A stretch of DNA of 64,000 bases, from the NCBI RefSeq assembly GCF_014334095.1, contig NZ_CP060495.1, positions 2,379,001-2,443,000 of the forward strand, in the 5' to 3' direction. A program made the translations under genes and the position numbers. Below are positions 10,427 to 19,106 of the stretch, in pieces (the first letter of the stretch is position 1; every line of letters begins with the position of its first letter). This DNA comes from Novosphingopyxis iocasae. Lineage in GTDB: Bacteria; Pseudomonadota; Alphaproteobacteria; Sphingomonadales; Sphingomonadaceae. Below the pieces are notes generated by a model that saw nothing but the letters and a program-made list of their open reading frames with translations, was not told the origin of the DNA and ran no database searches.

Positions 10427-11197
10427 ATGTCCTCGGGACGCAAACAGCTATGGATGATGGGGGGTGCCTTGGCAGCCGCCGCTGCGCTGTGTGGAACCGG
10501 GATGGTATCTGCCTATCCCGCGGTTTCCAGCGGTTCTGCGGACAAGTTCTCCGAAATTCTGCTCGATCCGTCGGTGGGTGTTTTCACGCCTGCCGGGCTC
10601 GATGCCAAATCCGCTGAGCGCTTCAAGCAGGCTGCTGTGGCGAGTCGCGGCAAATATCTGTTTACGCCGGCCGGTGTCAGCCAGGCCCGCAACCGCACGG
10701 TGACCGTCGCGGTTCGCGCCGGCAATGATGAGGCACCGCGTGCCGTTTCGGTTCGCAACGTTATCGCCGCGAGCGAAGCGGGCACGCGTACCGCGTCGAG
10801 CATCAAGTCGCTCGAATCGGTCAAGCCGACGAAATATGAGCTTGGGTCCGCGACTGGCTGGACCAGCTTTGCCGTGCCGACCGAAAGCCGTAAGAGCGAT
10901 GCCCCGGCCATCGGCCAGATCAGCTCGGGCGCCGGATTTACGCTGGACGATGAACCGCAGGGCAAGCGCAGCAAGTTCAACACGCGCGTTACGCTCGAAT
11001 CGCCCAATGCCAAGGGCCTGCAACGCCGCGTGGGCGGGGCGAACGAATATGCGCTCGATGTCGGTGGCAGCTATTCCATCAGCAAAGGTGTGGACGTGAC
11101 GGCGGGCCTGCGCGTCGAGAGCGAGCAGGAAGCGCCCATCGTGAGCGAGCAGCGCGACAGCCAGGCCGTTTATCTCGGAACGCTGATCCGCTTCTGA
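10427..11197 (+). CDS. Exported protein of unknown function, possible outer-membrane strand at C-terminus
   Basis: A 256-residue protein I do not recognise. The N-terminus is a signal-like segment (hydrophobic at about residues 10-28, then AYPAVSS). The middle is Ala/Ser/Val-rich with repeated FTPAG motifs near residues 54 and 81. The last 60 residues alternate polar and hydrophobic positions and end in TLIRF, a terminal aromatic strand like those that target beta-barrel proteins to the BAM complex. It is too small and has too few obvious strands to be a classical porin. A 230 bp gap precedes it, enough for its own promoter. It is convergent with the ThiE-like gene. Confidence 0.7.
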   Translation: MSSGRKQLWMMGGALAAAAALCGTGMVSAYPAVSSGSADKFSEILLDPSVGVFTPAGLDAKSAERFKQAAVASRGKYLFTPAGVSQARNRTVTVAVRAGNDEAPRAVSVRNVIAASEAGTRTASSIKSLESVKPTKYELGSATGWTSFAVPTESRKSDAPAIGQISSGAGFTLDDEPQGKRSKFNTRVTLESPNAKGLQRRVGGANEYALDVGGSYSISKGVDVTAGLRVESEQEAPIVSEQRDSQAVYLGTLIRF

Positions 11198-11219
11198 TCC
11201 TGATCGGCTTCGGCTGACT

Positions 11220-11771
11220 TCAGCTTTTTGCCAAAGCCCCGATCGCGGCCCAGCCCATCACCGGAAGCGCGCGCATCATCTGGACGCGGGCGCGGTTCAT
11301 GCCCCCCAGCGCCACGACGTCAGCACCCTGCGTTGCCAGCATCGCGAGATCGCGAAACGCCATCGGCCCCAGTGGCCGTGCGGCGGAGTGAGAGGCGGTG
11401 CGGTAAACTGGAGAGATCAGGACGGTGTCAGCACCCAAGCGGTGCGCCAGCGCCAATTCGCGGCGATCGTGGACGGCAGTACTATGCCGCAAATTCGTGC
11501 GACCTTTTGTTCTGCCGTGAAATCCATCAGCACCCCAGCGGCGTGCAATCCGCTCATCGCCTGCGAGAAAGAGCGAATGGCCCCGCTGTCGCGCAATCCG
11601 GCGAAGCCGGGCGAACAACGCGCGCCGCGCCACTTGCGGCAAATCATAATGTCTCAGGATGATGGCGCTGCCGAACGGCAACGCGCGGGCGCTGGCAAGC
11701 AGCACCGCATCGATCCGCGGATCGGTCATCAGCCAGACGCGCGGCGCGCGCGATGCTTTGCCCTTCGCCAT
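11220..11771 (-). CDS. Thiamine phosphate synthase-like (ThiE/TenI) protein
   Basis: A 183-residue TIM-barrel protein resembling ThiE. Seen are a GADTVLISPVY segment matching the ThiE strand and loop before the phosphate site, and the C-terminal VVALGGMNRA, which corresponds to the ALGGI phosphate-binding loop. ThiE couples the thiazole and pyrimidine units of thiamine. The protein is shorter than ThiE (about 210), and the usual pyrophosphate-binding N-terminal motifs are weak, so it may be a TenI-like or degenerate paralogue. The frame is open upstream to 11849, but the Met at 11771 leaves a normal divergent gap of 23 bp to yggS. Confidence 0.72.
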   Translation of the reverse strand: MAKGKASRAPRVWLMTDPRIDAVLLASARALPFGSAIILRHYDLPQVARRALFARLRRIARQRGHSLFLAGDERIARRWGADGFHGRTKGRTNLRHSTAVHDRRELALAHRLGADTVLISPVYRTASHSAARPLGPMAFRDLAMLATQGADVVALGGMNRARVQMMRALPVMGWAAIGALAKS

Positions 11772-11794
11772 GGCGGCGGCTATAGGCCCGGCCC

Positions 11795-12454
11795 ATGAAC
11801 GATACGACCCCCCTCGCCGCCATCGAGCAGGATATCGCCGCCACCGCAACGCGCACGGGCCGCAGCGATGATGCCGTCAATCTGATCGCAGTCTCCAAGA
11901 CGCGTGCGGCCGATGAAATCCGGCCGCTGCTGGAGGAAGGGCATCGCCATTTCGGTGAGAATCGTGTTGGCGAAGCTGCCGACAAATGGCCGGCCTTGCG
12001 CGCGGATTATCCGGACGTGACGCTGCACATGATCGGTCAGCTGCAATCGAACAAGGCCGAGGACGCTGCCGGTCTTTTCGATGTAATCCATACCGTGGAC
12101 CGGCCTTCGCTCATCAAGGCGCTGGGCAAGCTGGTGGCCGATGGAAAGGCCGTGCCGCCCTGTTTCCTGCAGGTGAATATCGGCGAGGAAGAGCAGAAGG
12201 GTGGCTGCGCGATTGCCGATATCGGCGATCTTCTGGAACGCGCGCGCTCCGCTAGCCTCGATATTTTGGGGTTGATGTGCATTCCGCCGCAGGACGTGGA
12301 ACCTGCGCCCTATTTCGCTCTGTTGGCCAAGATAGCAGGGGAGCATGGGCTGAAACGGCTCAGCATGGGCATGTCCGCCGATTATGAGACCGCGGTCATG
12401 CTCGGCGCGACCGAAGTGCGCGTGGGCACCGCCTTATTCGGCCCGCGCGACTGA
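11795..12454 (+). CDS. yggS: YggS/PROSC family PLP-homeostasis protein
   Basis: A 219-residue alanine-racemase-fold protein that binds pyridoxal phosphate and keeps its pool balanced. The PLP lysine is Lys35 in AVSKTR. The family motifs HFGENRVGE, IGQLQSNK and the closing RLSMGMSADY and RVGTALFG are all present. The length is typical. It lies head-to-head with the ThiE-like gene, which handles another cofactor pathway, and ends 5 bp from the convergent antiporter with no obvious terminator between. Confidence 0.93.
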   Translation: MNDTTPLAAIEQDIAATATRTGRSDDAVNLIAVSKTRAADEIRPLLEEGHRHFGENRVGEAADKWPALRADYPDVTLHMIGQLQSNKAEDAAGLFDVIHTVDRPSLIKALGKLVADGKAVPPCFLQVNIGEEEQKGGCAIADIGDLLERARSASLDILGLMCIPPQDVEPAPYFALLAKIAGEHGLKRLSMGMSADYETAVMLGATEVRVGTALFGPRD

Positions 12455-12458
12455 ACGG

Positions 12459-14363
12459 TCAGGCCGGGTCGGGCAGGGGGCCGCCGCTCTCACGTCCCTT
12501 TGCCGCTTCGCGCTCCGCCGATTTTTCGCGCGCTTCTTCCTTGCGCGCGCGCTCTTCCATCTTCTGCGCCTTCAATTCTTCGGGCGATTCGGGCGCCACG
12601 AAACTGATGATGACATCGTCCTCGTCGATAGTCGGACGTGCGGTCGATGAGAAGAACAGGAGGCGCTTGTCCGGCTTCATCACCGCCACCGGCTCCTCGC
12701 CTGCATCCAGATTGGCGAGATACTTCTCGTAATTGAATTTCTCGGTGATCTGCGTTTTCGAGAAAATCCAGCCGTCACGCTGCTTGTCCTGCAGCGTCTC
12801 GAAGGTCGGGCTGCTTTCCATCAGCACCCGGCCGCGCGCGCTGGTTCGCTGGCTCGCCTCATCTGCGCTTACAAGCGTGATCTGGTCATAGCCCACTTCA
12901 GGGCCGAGATCGGTGCCGACAAGCTGGTTGTAGCTGTCATTCTCGGTCGCGATGATGAGATGCTGGAATTGGTTCATGTCCATGGCATGGCCATGCGCTT
13001 CGTCCAGAATTTCGCCCTGATGGATCTCAAGCTCCTGCCGCCGGGCGGAGCGTAGCGCGAACTTGCTCGTGTCCGATACGACCACGCGGTAGCCGAGGCC
13101 TTTCAGGAATTTGCCGAGATCGATCGTCCAGCGATTGGCCCCTACGAACAGGATTCCCTCACCCTTGCCCATGTCGATGCCCAAGCGCCGGGCCACCCAT
13201 CCGGCAGAGAATCCGTGCGCAACAATGGTGGCGATGACCACGCCGAAGACGAGCGGCACCAGTGCGTCCGCACCGTCATAGCCCAGATCGACAAGCCGCA
13301 GCGCGAACAGACCGGTCACCGCGATGGCGACGATCCCGCGCGGCGCAATCCAGGCGATGAACAATTGCTCGCGATAGGGGATGCCAGAAAACAACAGGCT
13401 GGCCAGCACGGTAATCGGCCGCACCAGGAACAATAGCACCACGAGGAACAGGACGAAGCGCGCCTGGAAGTTCTGGATCGTTTCCCAGTCCAGCGTGGCC
13501 GACAGGATGATGAACACGCCGCTGATCAGAAGGACGGCAAGGTCTTCCTTGAAGCGATGCAGTGCCCGGCTGGAATGGATCGGCTTGTTGGCCATCACCA
13601 CGCCCATCACGGTGACGGTAACGAGGCCGGTTTCGTGCATGATGATGTCGGCGACGACGAAGCCGAATATCACGGTGATGAGGAGTAGCGGGGCCTTCAG
13701 ATATTCGGGCACCAGACCGCGCGGAAAGGCCCAGGTGAGCGCATAGCCGAGCGCCGCGCCGATCAGGCCAGCAAGGAAGGTAGCGCCCAGAACCTCGAAA
13801 CCGATGCCCGCATAATCGACGCTGTCGCCCCGATAGCTGATGAAGGCGTAGATCGCCACGGCAAGCAGGGCGCCGATTGGATCGTTGACGATGCCTTCCC
13901 ATTTCAGGATGTCGCGCACCCGGTTGGGAACGCGCAGCGTGCGCAGCATCGGGCCGATAACGGTGGGGCCGGTAACAACGAGGATACCGCCGAATAGCGC
14001 AGAGACCGAGATCGGCAGACCGGCGACATAATGCACCGCGGCCGTTCCGAGCGCCCAGCCGATCGGCACGCCGATGATGACCAGCCGCGCCACGCCCCAT
14101 CCGGCATAGCGCAGCTCCCGGAAATTGAGGCTGAGGCCGCCCTCGAACAGGATCACCGCCACGGCGAGCTTCACGATCGGCTCCAGCAAGGTGCCGAAAT
14201 CGCGTTCCGGTTCGATGAGGCCGAGGGCAGGGCCGGCAACCAGGCCAGCGACCAGCATCAGTGCGATCGCCGGAAGATTGGTGCGCCAGGCCACCCATTG
14301 CGCGCCGATGCCGAGGACACCGATCATCGCTATTTTTACCATCAGGGAGTCGAGTAGAACCAT
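12459..14363 (-). CDS. CPA-type cation/proton antiporter with NAD-binding domain
   Basis: A 634-residue inner-membrane protein. Residues about 1-395 hold 12 or so membrane helices of the Na+/H+ exchanger fold. The ion-site Asn-Asp pair lies in EGIVNDPIGALL near residue 161, and APRGIVA is near 340. From about 405 a Rossmann-like domain starts (EGILFVGANRWT), then a TrkA-C-like segment, then a highly charged Glu/Arg/Lys tail of about 45 residues. It should exchange Na+ or K+ for protons, with cytosolic nucleotide or redox control. Ion preference cannot be read from the sequence. Homologous proteins are labelled NhaP- or Kef-like. Confidence 0.88.
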   Translation of the reverse strand: MVLLDSLMVKIAMIGVLGIGAQWVAWRTNLPAIALMLVAGLVAGPALGLIEPERDFGTLLEPIVKLAVAVILFEGGLSLNFRELRYAGWGVARLVIIGVPIGWALGTAAVHYVAGLPISVSALFGGILVVTGPTVIGPMLRTLRVPNRVRDILKWEGIVNDPIGALLAVAIYAFISYRGDSVDYAGIGFEVLGATFLAGLIGAALGYALTWAFPRGLVPEYLKAPLLLITVIFGFVVADIIMHETGLVTVTVMGVVMANKPIHSSRALHRFKEDLAVLLISGVFIILSATLDWETIQNFQARFVLFLVVLLFLVRPITVLASLLFSGIPYREQLFIAWIAPRGIVAIAVTGLFALRLVDLGYDGADALVPLVFGVVIATIVAHGFSAGWVARRLGIDMGKGEGILFVGANRWTIDLGKFLKGLGYRVVVSDTSKFALRSARRQELEIHQGEILDEAHGHAMDMNQFQHLIIATENDSYNQLVGTDLGPEVGYDQITLVSADEASQRTSARGRVLMESSPTFETLQDKQRDGWIFSKTQITEKFNYEKYLANLDAGEEPVAVMKPDKRLLFFSSTARPTIDEDDVIISFVAPESPEELKAQKMEERARKEEAREKSAEREAAKGRESGGPLPDPA

Positions 14364-14424
14364 GAACCCGGGCCTAGGCTAAAATTGCTGAAATAAGCTA
14401 GAGAAAAGGCGTGTGCTCAATACA

Positions 14425-15117
14425 CTAGGCCCGCTGCCGTTCGGCTTTCGTGCGGTGGCTCAGCGGAAAACGGGCCAGCCGGTCCGCCAACGCCACCAGC
14501 GCTTCGGCAGGGGCTCCACAGGCACGTGCGATCTCAGAATGGGTGGCATCAAGCCCGCCGGTGAGCGATCCGAAGGCGGGCAGGATCAGCTTGGTTTCGG
14601 TACGCACAAAGCAGCGCCGCGCTATACGGCGGCCGCGCACGCTCATACGCAGTTTCGGGTGGAAGTGGCCCGAAAGCTCCGGCCGCGGTTCGCCCGGCTC
14701 TGCCTCATGGCGCAGCAGCAGCCCGCTCACTTCCAACTCTGCCAGCGCGCGGCCGCCCCAGCGCCCGCTCACTTCGCGGTCATGATTGCCGCGGATCCAT
14801 ATCCAGTCGAGCGCCCCGGTGAGGCGTTGCAGGATGGCGGCGGCACAGGGGGACAATCGCTCCTCGCCCTCATCGTCATGAAAATTGTCACCGAGGCAGT
14901 AGATAGTCTCGGGCCGGATGCGCTCCACCAGCGCATCGATTGCCTCCATCGTTGCGCGGCTGTCATAGGGGGGCAGCATCTGGCCGGTCGCTGCGTAGAA
15001 GCTGCCCTTTTCCAGATGCAGATCGGCCACCAGTAGGGCGCGCCGTTCGGGCCACCACAAGGCGGCGTCCCCCGCCACGAACAGGCGGTGACCGGCGAAC
15101 GAAAGAGGAACCATCAT
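14425..15117 (-). CDS. pdeM: Ligase-associated DNA damage response endonuclease PdeM
   Basis: A 230-residue calcineurin-like metallophosphoesterase. Metal-binding motifs appear in order: VADLHLEKG (D-x-H), CLGDNFHDDE (GD), IRGNHDRE (GNHD) and SGHFHPK (GHxH). PdeM is found next to the Lhr-type helicase and ATP-dependent DNA ligase genes in alphaproteobacteria. Here the helicase lies about 1.2 kb upstream on the same strand. A retropepsin-like gene intervenes and its stop overlaps the PdeM start by four bases. The start could be the first or second Met (15117 or 15114). Confidence 0.88.
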   Translation of the reverse strand: MMVPLSFAGHRLFVAGDAALWWPERRALLVADLHLEKGSFYAATGQMLPPYDSRATMEAIDALVERIRPETIYCLGDNFHDDEGEERLSPCAAAILQRLTGALDWIWIRGNHDREVSGRWGGRALAELEVSGLLLRHEAEPGEPRPELSGHFHPKLRMSVRGRRIARRCFVRTETKLILPAFGSLTGGLDATHSEIARACGAPAEALVALADRLARFPLSHRTKAERQRA

Positions 15118-16145
15118 CGTTCTATGGCCGCGCTGCGCCGGGCAGGCAAGGGGGTGGTGAGGCCGGATGGATCGGCCGCCGCCATGAACAGTCCGCGCGG
15201 ACCGGACGCAGCGCCTTCGCGAATGCCGAACTGCACCTGGCGCTTGTCGAAATCGATCGTAACCTTTTCGAACAGGCCGATCACGTCCATGCCCAGCAGC
15301 AGCGCAGGCCGCTCATCCAGGTTCAACACCTTGAACGCATAGGCATCGGCAAAGCTTATCGGCAGGTTCTCGATCGTGGCGCCGCCGATTTTAATCCTGT
15401 CGGCGATCGCCACGGTGGCGCGTATCCGCTCGCCCGTTACGCTCAGCAGATAAGTCTCCGCCTGCTTGGTCGATTTGCGTGCCTGCAGCGCGGCACGCAG
15501 CGGTATGTTGCCGATGCTGGTGGACGCGCCGGTATCAATAATCAGATCGACTATGATCCCGTTGATCCTGGCCTGATGGATCACCATCCGCCCGCGCATG
15601 CGCTCTGCCTGCACCACGATGGTGCCGTCCGCCGCCACGCCGGGCCGCAGCCGCCGGCCCGTTTTCTCCACGCTCATGCGATCGTTACCGAAATCCATGA
15701 CAACGCGGTGGCCGTCCAGCCCGTCCAGCCCGATCAGGCCGTTTGCACCAAGATCGCCGCGTTTCAGCGCGGGTGCTTGCAGATTTTGAATGGCAAAGCT
15801 GTCGGTGGCCAGATGTTCCACGTGAAAACTCGGCGCGACATGTCTGCCCGCGATGGTGGCAAGGCCGAGGGCAGGACCAGCTTCCAGAGACAGACCCTGT
15901 GCCAGCTCGTTCGAGATCACCGACCGTTCGGCTCCGGTATCGACGATAAAATGATAAGGCCCGCTGCCATTGATACGCACCTCGACAGCGACGCGATTCG
16001 ATCGATCGACCTTGAAAGGCTGGAAGATCGGGGGAAGCGGCATGTCGGTGACCGGCGCGGGCAGCGGCAAGGGCGCAGCATTTTGAGCCCGCGCGCCTTG
16101 TCCAGCGGCCAGAACGGCAAGGGACATGGCTACGGAAAGTCGCAT
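15114..16145 (-). CDS. Exported retropepsin-like aspartic protease
   Basis: A 343-residue protein with a signal peptide (MRLSVAMSLAVLAAG, cleavage near AQNA). It carries two retropepsin-like halves. Each contains the catalytic Asp-Thr-Gly triad: FIVDTGAERS at about residue 67 and LIIDTGASTS near residue 205. Flap-like and psi-loop strands follow each half (GLIGLDG, LLGMDVIG). The two halves in one chain resemble a fused dimer of the retroviral-type fold. It should act in the periplasm on unknown substrates. The frame is open for 34 more codons upstream, but the Met at 16145 begins the signal peptide. It sits between the helicase and pdeM and is translationally coupled to pdeM. Confidence 0.85.
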   Translation of the reverse strand: MRLSVAMSLAVLAAGQGARAQNAAPLPLPAPVTDMPLPPIFQPFKVDRSNRVAVEVRINGSGPYHFIVDTGAERSVISNELAQGLSLEAGPALGLATIAGRHVAPSFHVEHLATDSFAIQNLQAPALKRGDLGANGLIGLDGLDGHRVVMDFGNDRMSVEKTGRRLRPGVAADGTIVVQAERMRGRMVIHQARINGIIVDLIIDTGASTSIGNIPLRAALQARKSTKQAETYLLSVTGERIRATVAIADRIKIGGATIENLPISFADAYAFKVLNLDERPALLLGMDVIGLFEKVTIDFDKRQVQFGIREGAASGPRGLFMAAADPSGLTTPLPARRSAAIER

Positions 16146-16334
16146 TGGTCGCGATACGGGGGAGGCATTCTTCCCCGGACCCGAATTTTCCCGAAGGCGC
16201 GAGGCGATACGCGCCCGGATCGCAGCAAGGGCGGTCACGCGGGACATGGTCCCGACCGTAACAGAAGCAGGGTCAGTAGGATAGCCAAGGGCTTTGACAC
16301 GTCTGGCCGATCCGAACGCTCCGGCGGCTGGGCC

Positions 16335-18773
16335 TCAGTCGCCCATTGCTTCGGCCACCAGTGCCTCGGCCTCAGCGATCAGCGCGTCGTCGGCAGTGCC
16401 CGTCGCCACCGTCTCGCGCCCGATCAAGACGAGAACCGGCACCGCGAGCGGACTTACACGGTCCAGATCGATATGCAGCATGGTGGCGGCGGCGCGGTCG
16501 AGCAGATCGCCCAGACGGCCCACATCGGTCAGCCGCGCGCGCGCATCGGCCCAGGCGGCTTCGAGCAGCACATGGTCGGGCTCATATTTGCGCAGCACGT
16601 CGTAGATCAGGTCGGTGGAGAAGGTCACCTGCTTGCCGGTTTTGCGGCGTCCGGGATGCTGGCGCTCGACCAGACCGCCGATCACGGACACCTCGCGGAA
16701 GGCGCGCTTCAGCAGCGCGGACTGCTGCACCCAGTCCGTAAACTCGTCACGCAGGATGTCCTTGGAAAACAGCGCGGCGGGATCGGTCACGGGTTCCAAG
16801 CCGTAGCAGGCGAGGGCATAATCGTTGGAGACGAAGCCGAGAGGTTTCAGCCCGCGCTTTTCCATCCGCTTGGTGATCAACATGCCGAGCGACTGGTGCG
16901 CATTCCAGCCCTCGAAGCTGTAGGCGACCATATAATGCCGCCCCTCCCGCGGGAAGGTCTCGACCAGAAGCTGGCCGGGTTCGGGCAGGACGGAGCGGTC
17001 GGACTGGACGGAGAGCCATTCCTGCACGTCACCCGGAAACCGCCGCCACTGGCTGCGATCGAACAGGAATTCGCGCACCCGGGCGGCAAGATTGGTGCTG
17101 AGCGGCATGCGCGCACCGACATAGGTGGGAATGCGCGCGGGGCGGCTGGTGGCGCGGACGATCAGATCTGTATCCTTGATCCGCTCGACCTCCAGACTGA
17201 GCCCGGAGAAGAAGAAGGTGTCGCCCGGAGAAAGCGAGGCGGCGAAATACTCCTCGACCGTGCCAAGCTTCCGGCCGTTCTTGAAGCGCACGTCCAGCGT
17301 TGCGGCATCGACGATGATACCGGCATTCATGCGGTGCTGCGTCACGAAGCGCGGATGGCTGACGCGCCAGCGGCGGCTGCCGTCTTCGTCCGTGCCTTCC
17401 TGCGTCAGGCGCTTAAACCGATCATAGCTTTTCAGCGCATAGCCGCCGTCGCGAATAAAATCGACGATGCGCCCGAAAGCTGCCGGGGTCAGCGCGCTGT
17501 AGGGAAGCGCGGCCTGCACTTCCTCCAGCAAATCGGCCTCGCTAAACGGCGCGGCGCAGGCCATGGCCATGATATGCTGGGCGAGCACGTCGAGCCCGCC
17601 CGGGCGGAAGATGTCCGGATCGCGCTCGTCCGCTTCTACCGCGTCGAGGGCGGCCTGCGCCTCCAGATATTCGAAGCGGTTGCCGGGTACGAGGATCGCC
17701 TTGCTCGGCTCGTCCAGCCGGTGGTTGGCGCGGCCGATGCGCTGCAGCAGGCGCGAGGAGCCCTTGGGCGCGCCCATTTGCACCACGCAGTCGATATCGC
17801 CCCAATCAACGCCGAGATCGAGGCTGGCGGTGGCCACCAGCGCGCGCAGCTCTCCGCGGGCCATTGCCGCCTCCACCTTGCGCCGCGCCTCGACGGCCAG
17901 ACTGCCATGGTGGATTCCGATGGGCAGGCCCTGATCGTTTGCCTTCCACAAATCCTGAAAGATCAGTTCGGCCAGGCTGCGAGTGTTGCAGAAGACGAGT
18001 GTGGTGCGGTTGTCCGCGATAAGCTCCATCACCTGCGGCGCGGCGTAGCGGCCCGAATGCCCGCCCCAAGGGACCCGGCCGAGCGGCAGCAAGATGTCGA
18101 TGTCCGGATCCGCGCCCTTCTCGCCAAGCACCAGCGCCACGCTGTCGATATCGCCATAGGGGGCAATCCAGGCGCGGTAACCGTCGGCATCGGCCACGGT
18201 GGCGGACAGGGCGGCGCGGCGCATATCGGGCGCGATCCGCTGCAACCGCGCCAGCGACAGCGCCAGAAGATCGCCGCGTTTTTGGGTGGCGAAGGCATGC
18301 ACTTCGTCGATCACCACGCGTTTCAGTCCCGCAAACAGCGTGAAGCTGTCTTCGTGCGAGAGCATCAGGCTGAGCGATTCAGGTGTGGTCAGCAGGATGT
18401 TGGGCGGGCGCACCCGCTGGCGGGCCTTGCGGTCGGACGGCGTATCGCCTGTCCGCGTTTCCACCGTGAGCGACAAACCGATCTCGTCGATCGGGGCCTT
18501 CAAATTGCGCTGGATATCGACGGCGAGCGCCTTCAGCGGCGAGATATAAAGGGTATGGAGCCCCTCGATTGGCCCTTCGGCGGCATCGGCCAGCGTCGGC
18601 AAAAAGCCCGCGAGCGTCTTGCCCGCGCCGGTCGAGGCGACCAGCAATGCGTGGTCACCCGCCCGGTCCGCCGTAAACATTGCCGCTTGATGGTCGCGCA
18701 CCCGCCAGCCACGCCCGGCGAACCAGTCGGCAATGGCGGCGGGGAGGGGAGCACCCGTGGCGGGCGTGGTCAT
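16335..18773 (-). CDS. Ligase-associated DNA damage response DEXH box helicase
   Basis: An 812-residue superfamily 2 helicase of the Lhr type. Motif I is STGAGKT near residue 48, motif II is DEVH near 160, motif III is LSATVAD, and motif VI is QRIGRANHR near 358. The Lhr winged-helix and C-terminal domains follow. This class is associated with ATP-dependent DNA ligase and the PdeM nuclease in bacterial repair loci. No ligase gene is present in this window, so the locus is incomplete here or the ligase is elsewhere. A 190 bp gap separates it from the protease gene. Confidence 0.92.
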   Translation of the reverse strand: MTTPATGAPLPAAIADWFAGRGWRVRDHQAAMFTADRAGDHALLVASTGAGKTLAGFLPTLADAAEGPIEGLHTLYISPLKALAVDIQRNLKAPIDEIGLSLTVETRTGDTPSDRKARQRVRPPNILLTTPESLSLMLSHEDSFTLFAGLKRVVIDEVHAFATQKRGDLLALSLARLQRIAPDMRRAALSATVADADGYRAWIAPYGDIDSVALVLGEKGADPDIDILLPLGRVPWGGHSGRYAAPQVMELIADNRTTLVFCNTRSLAELIFQDLWKANDQGLPIGIHHGSLAVEARRKVEAAMARGELRALVATASLDLGVDWGDIDCVVQMGAPKGSSRLLQRIGRANHRLDEPSKAILVPGNRFEYLEAQAALDAVEADERDPDIFRPGGLDVLAQHIMAMACAAPFSEADLLEEVQAALPYSALTPAAFGRIVDFIRDGGYALKSYDRFKRLTQEGTDEDGSRRWRVSHPRFVTQHRMNAGIIVDAATLDVRFKNGRKLGTVEEYFAASLSPGDTFFFSGLSLEVERIKDTDLIVRATSRPARIPTYVGARMPLSTNLAARVREFLFDRSQWRRFPGDVQEWLSVQSDRSVLPEPGQLLVETFPREGRHYMVAYSFEGWNAHQSLGMLITKRMEKRGLKPLGFVSNDYALACYGLEPVTDPAALFSKDILRDEFTDWVQQSALLKRAFREVSVIGGLVERQHPGRRKTGKQVTFSTDLIYDVLRKYEPDHVLLEAAWADARARLTDVGRLGDLLDRAAATMLHIDLDRVSPLAVPVLVLIGRETVATGTADDALIAEAEALVAEAMGD

Positions 18774-18813
18774 GCGGCGTGCGTCATGCGGCGTGCGTCA
18801 CGCGGATGCCGCC

Positions 18814-19017
18814 TTAGCGATCGCCTTCATCCGAAAGCGGGTCGCGGCGGGCATCCTTGGCGTCCTGCTGGTCCGCCTTGTCATAAAGTTCATGCGTGGC
18901 GCGTTCAGTGCGGGCCTCGTCGCGCGGAGTGACTTCCTTCTTGTTGCGCAAAATCGCCCAGGCGATCGCGCCCACCAGAACGATCGGCCCCAATATCGTG
19001 AGGATTCCCCAGCCCAT
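18814..19017 (-). CDS. Small single-span membrane protein
   Basis: A 67-residue protein with one N-terminal membrane helix (residues about 4-24) followed by a strongly charged tail of alternating acidic and basic residues. A Shine-Dalgarno AAGGAG on the minus strand ends one base before the ATG at 19023 and seven bases before the ATG at 19017, so the second ATG is preferred. The family is unknown to me. Short one-helix proteins of this layout are common in sphingomonads. It follows the phosphohexomutase gene on the same strand after about 90 bp. Confidence 0.62.
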   Translation of the reverse strand: MGWGILTILGPIVLVGAIAWAILRNKKEVTPRDEARTERATHELYDKADQQDAKDARRDPLSDEGDR

Positions 19018-19106
19018 AGTCATGCTCCTTTATCAATTCGTCGGATGCGTAACGGATGGGCGGCGCAAACTTTCCCTGCCGCTATGTCATGGGGCCGGAC
19101 GGCGCA

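Noticed and set aside
14940-18932. A plus-strand open frame of 1330 codons antisense to pdeM, the protease and the helicase
   Set aside because: The opposite strand encodes three well-recognised proteins with intact motifs. Long antisense frames are a by-product of high-GC codon use.
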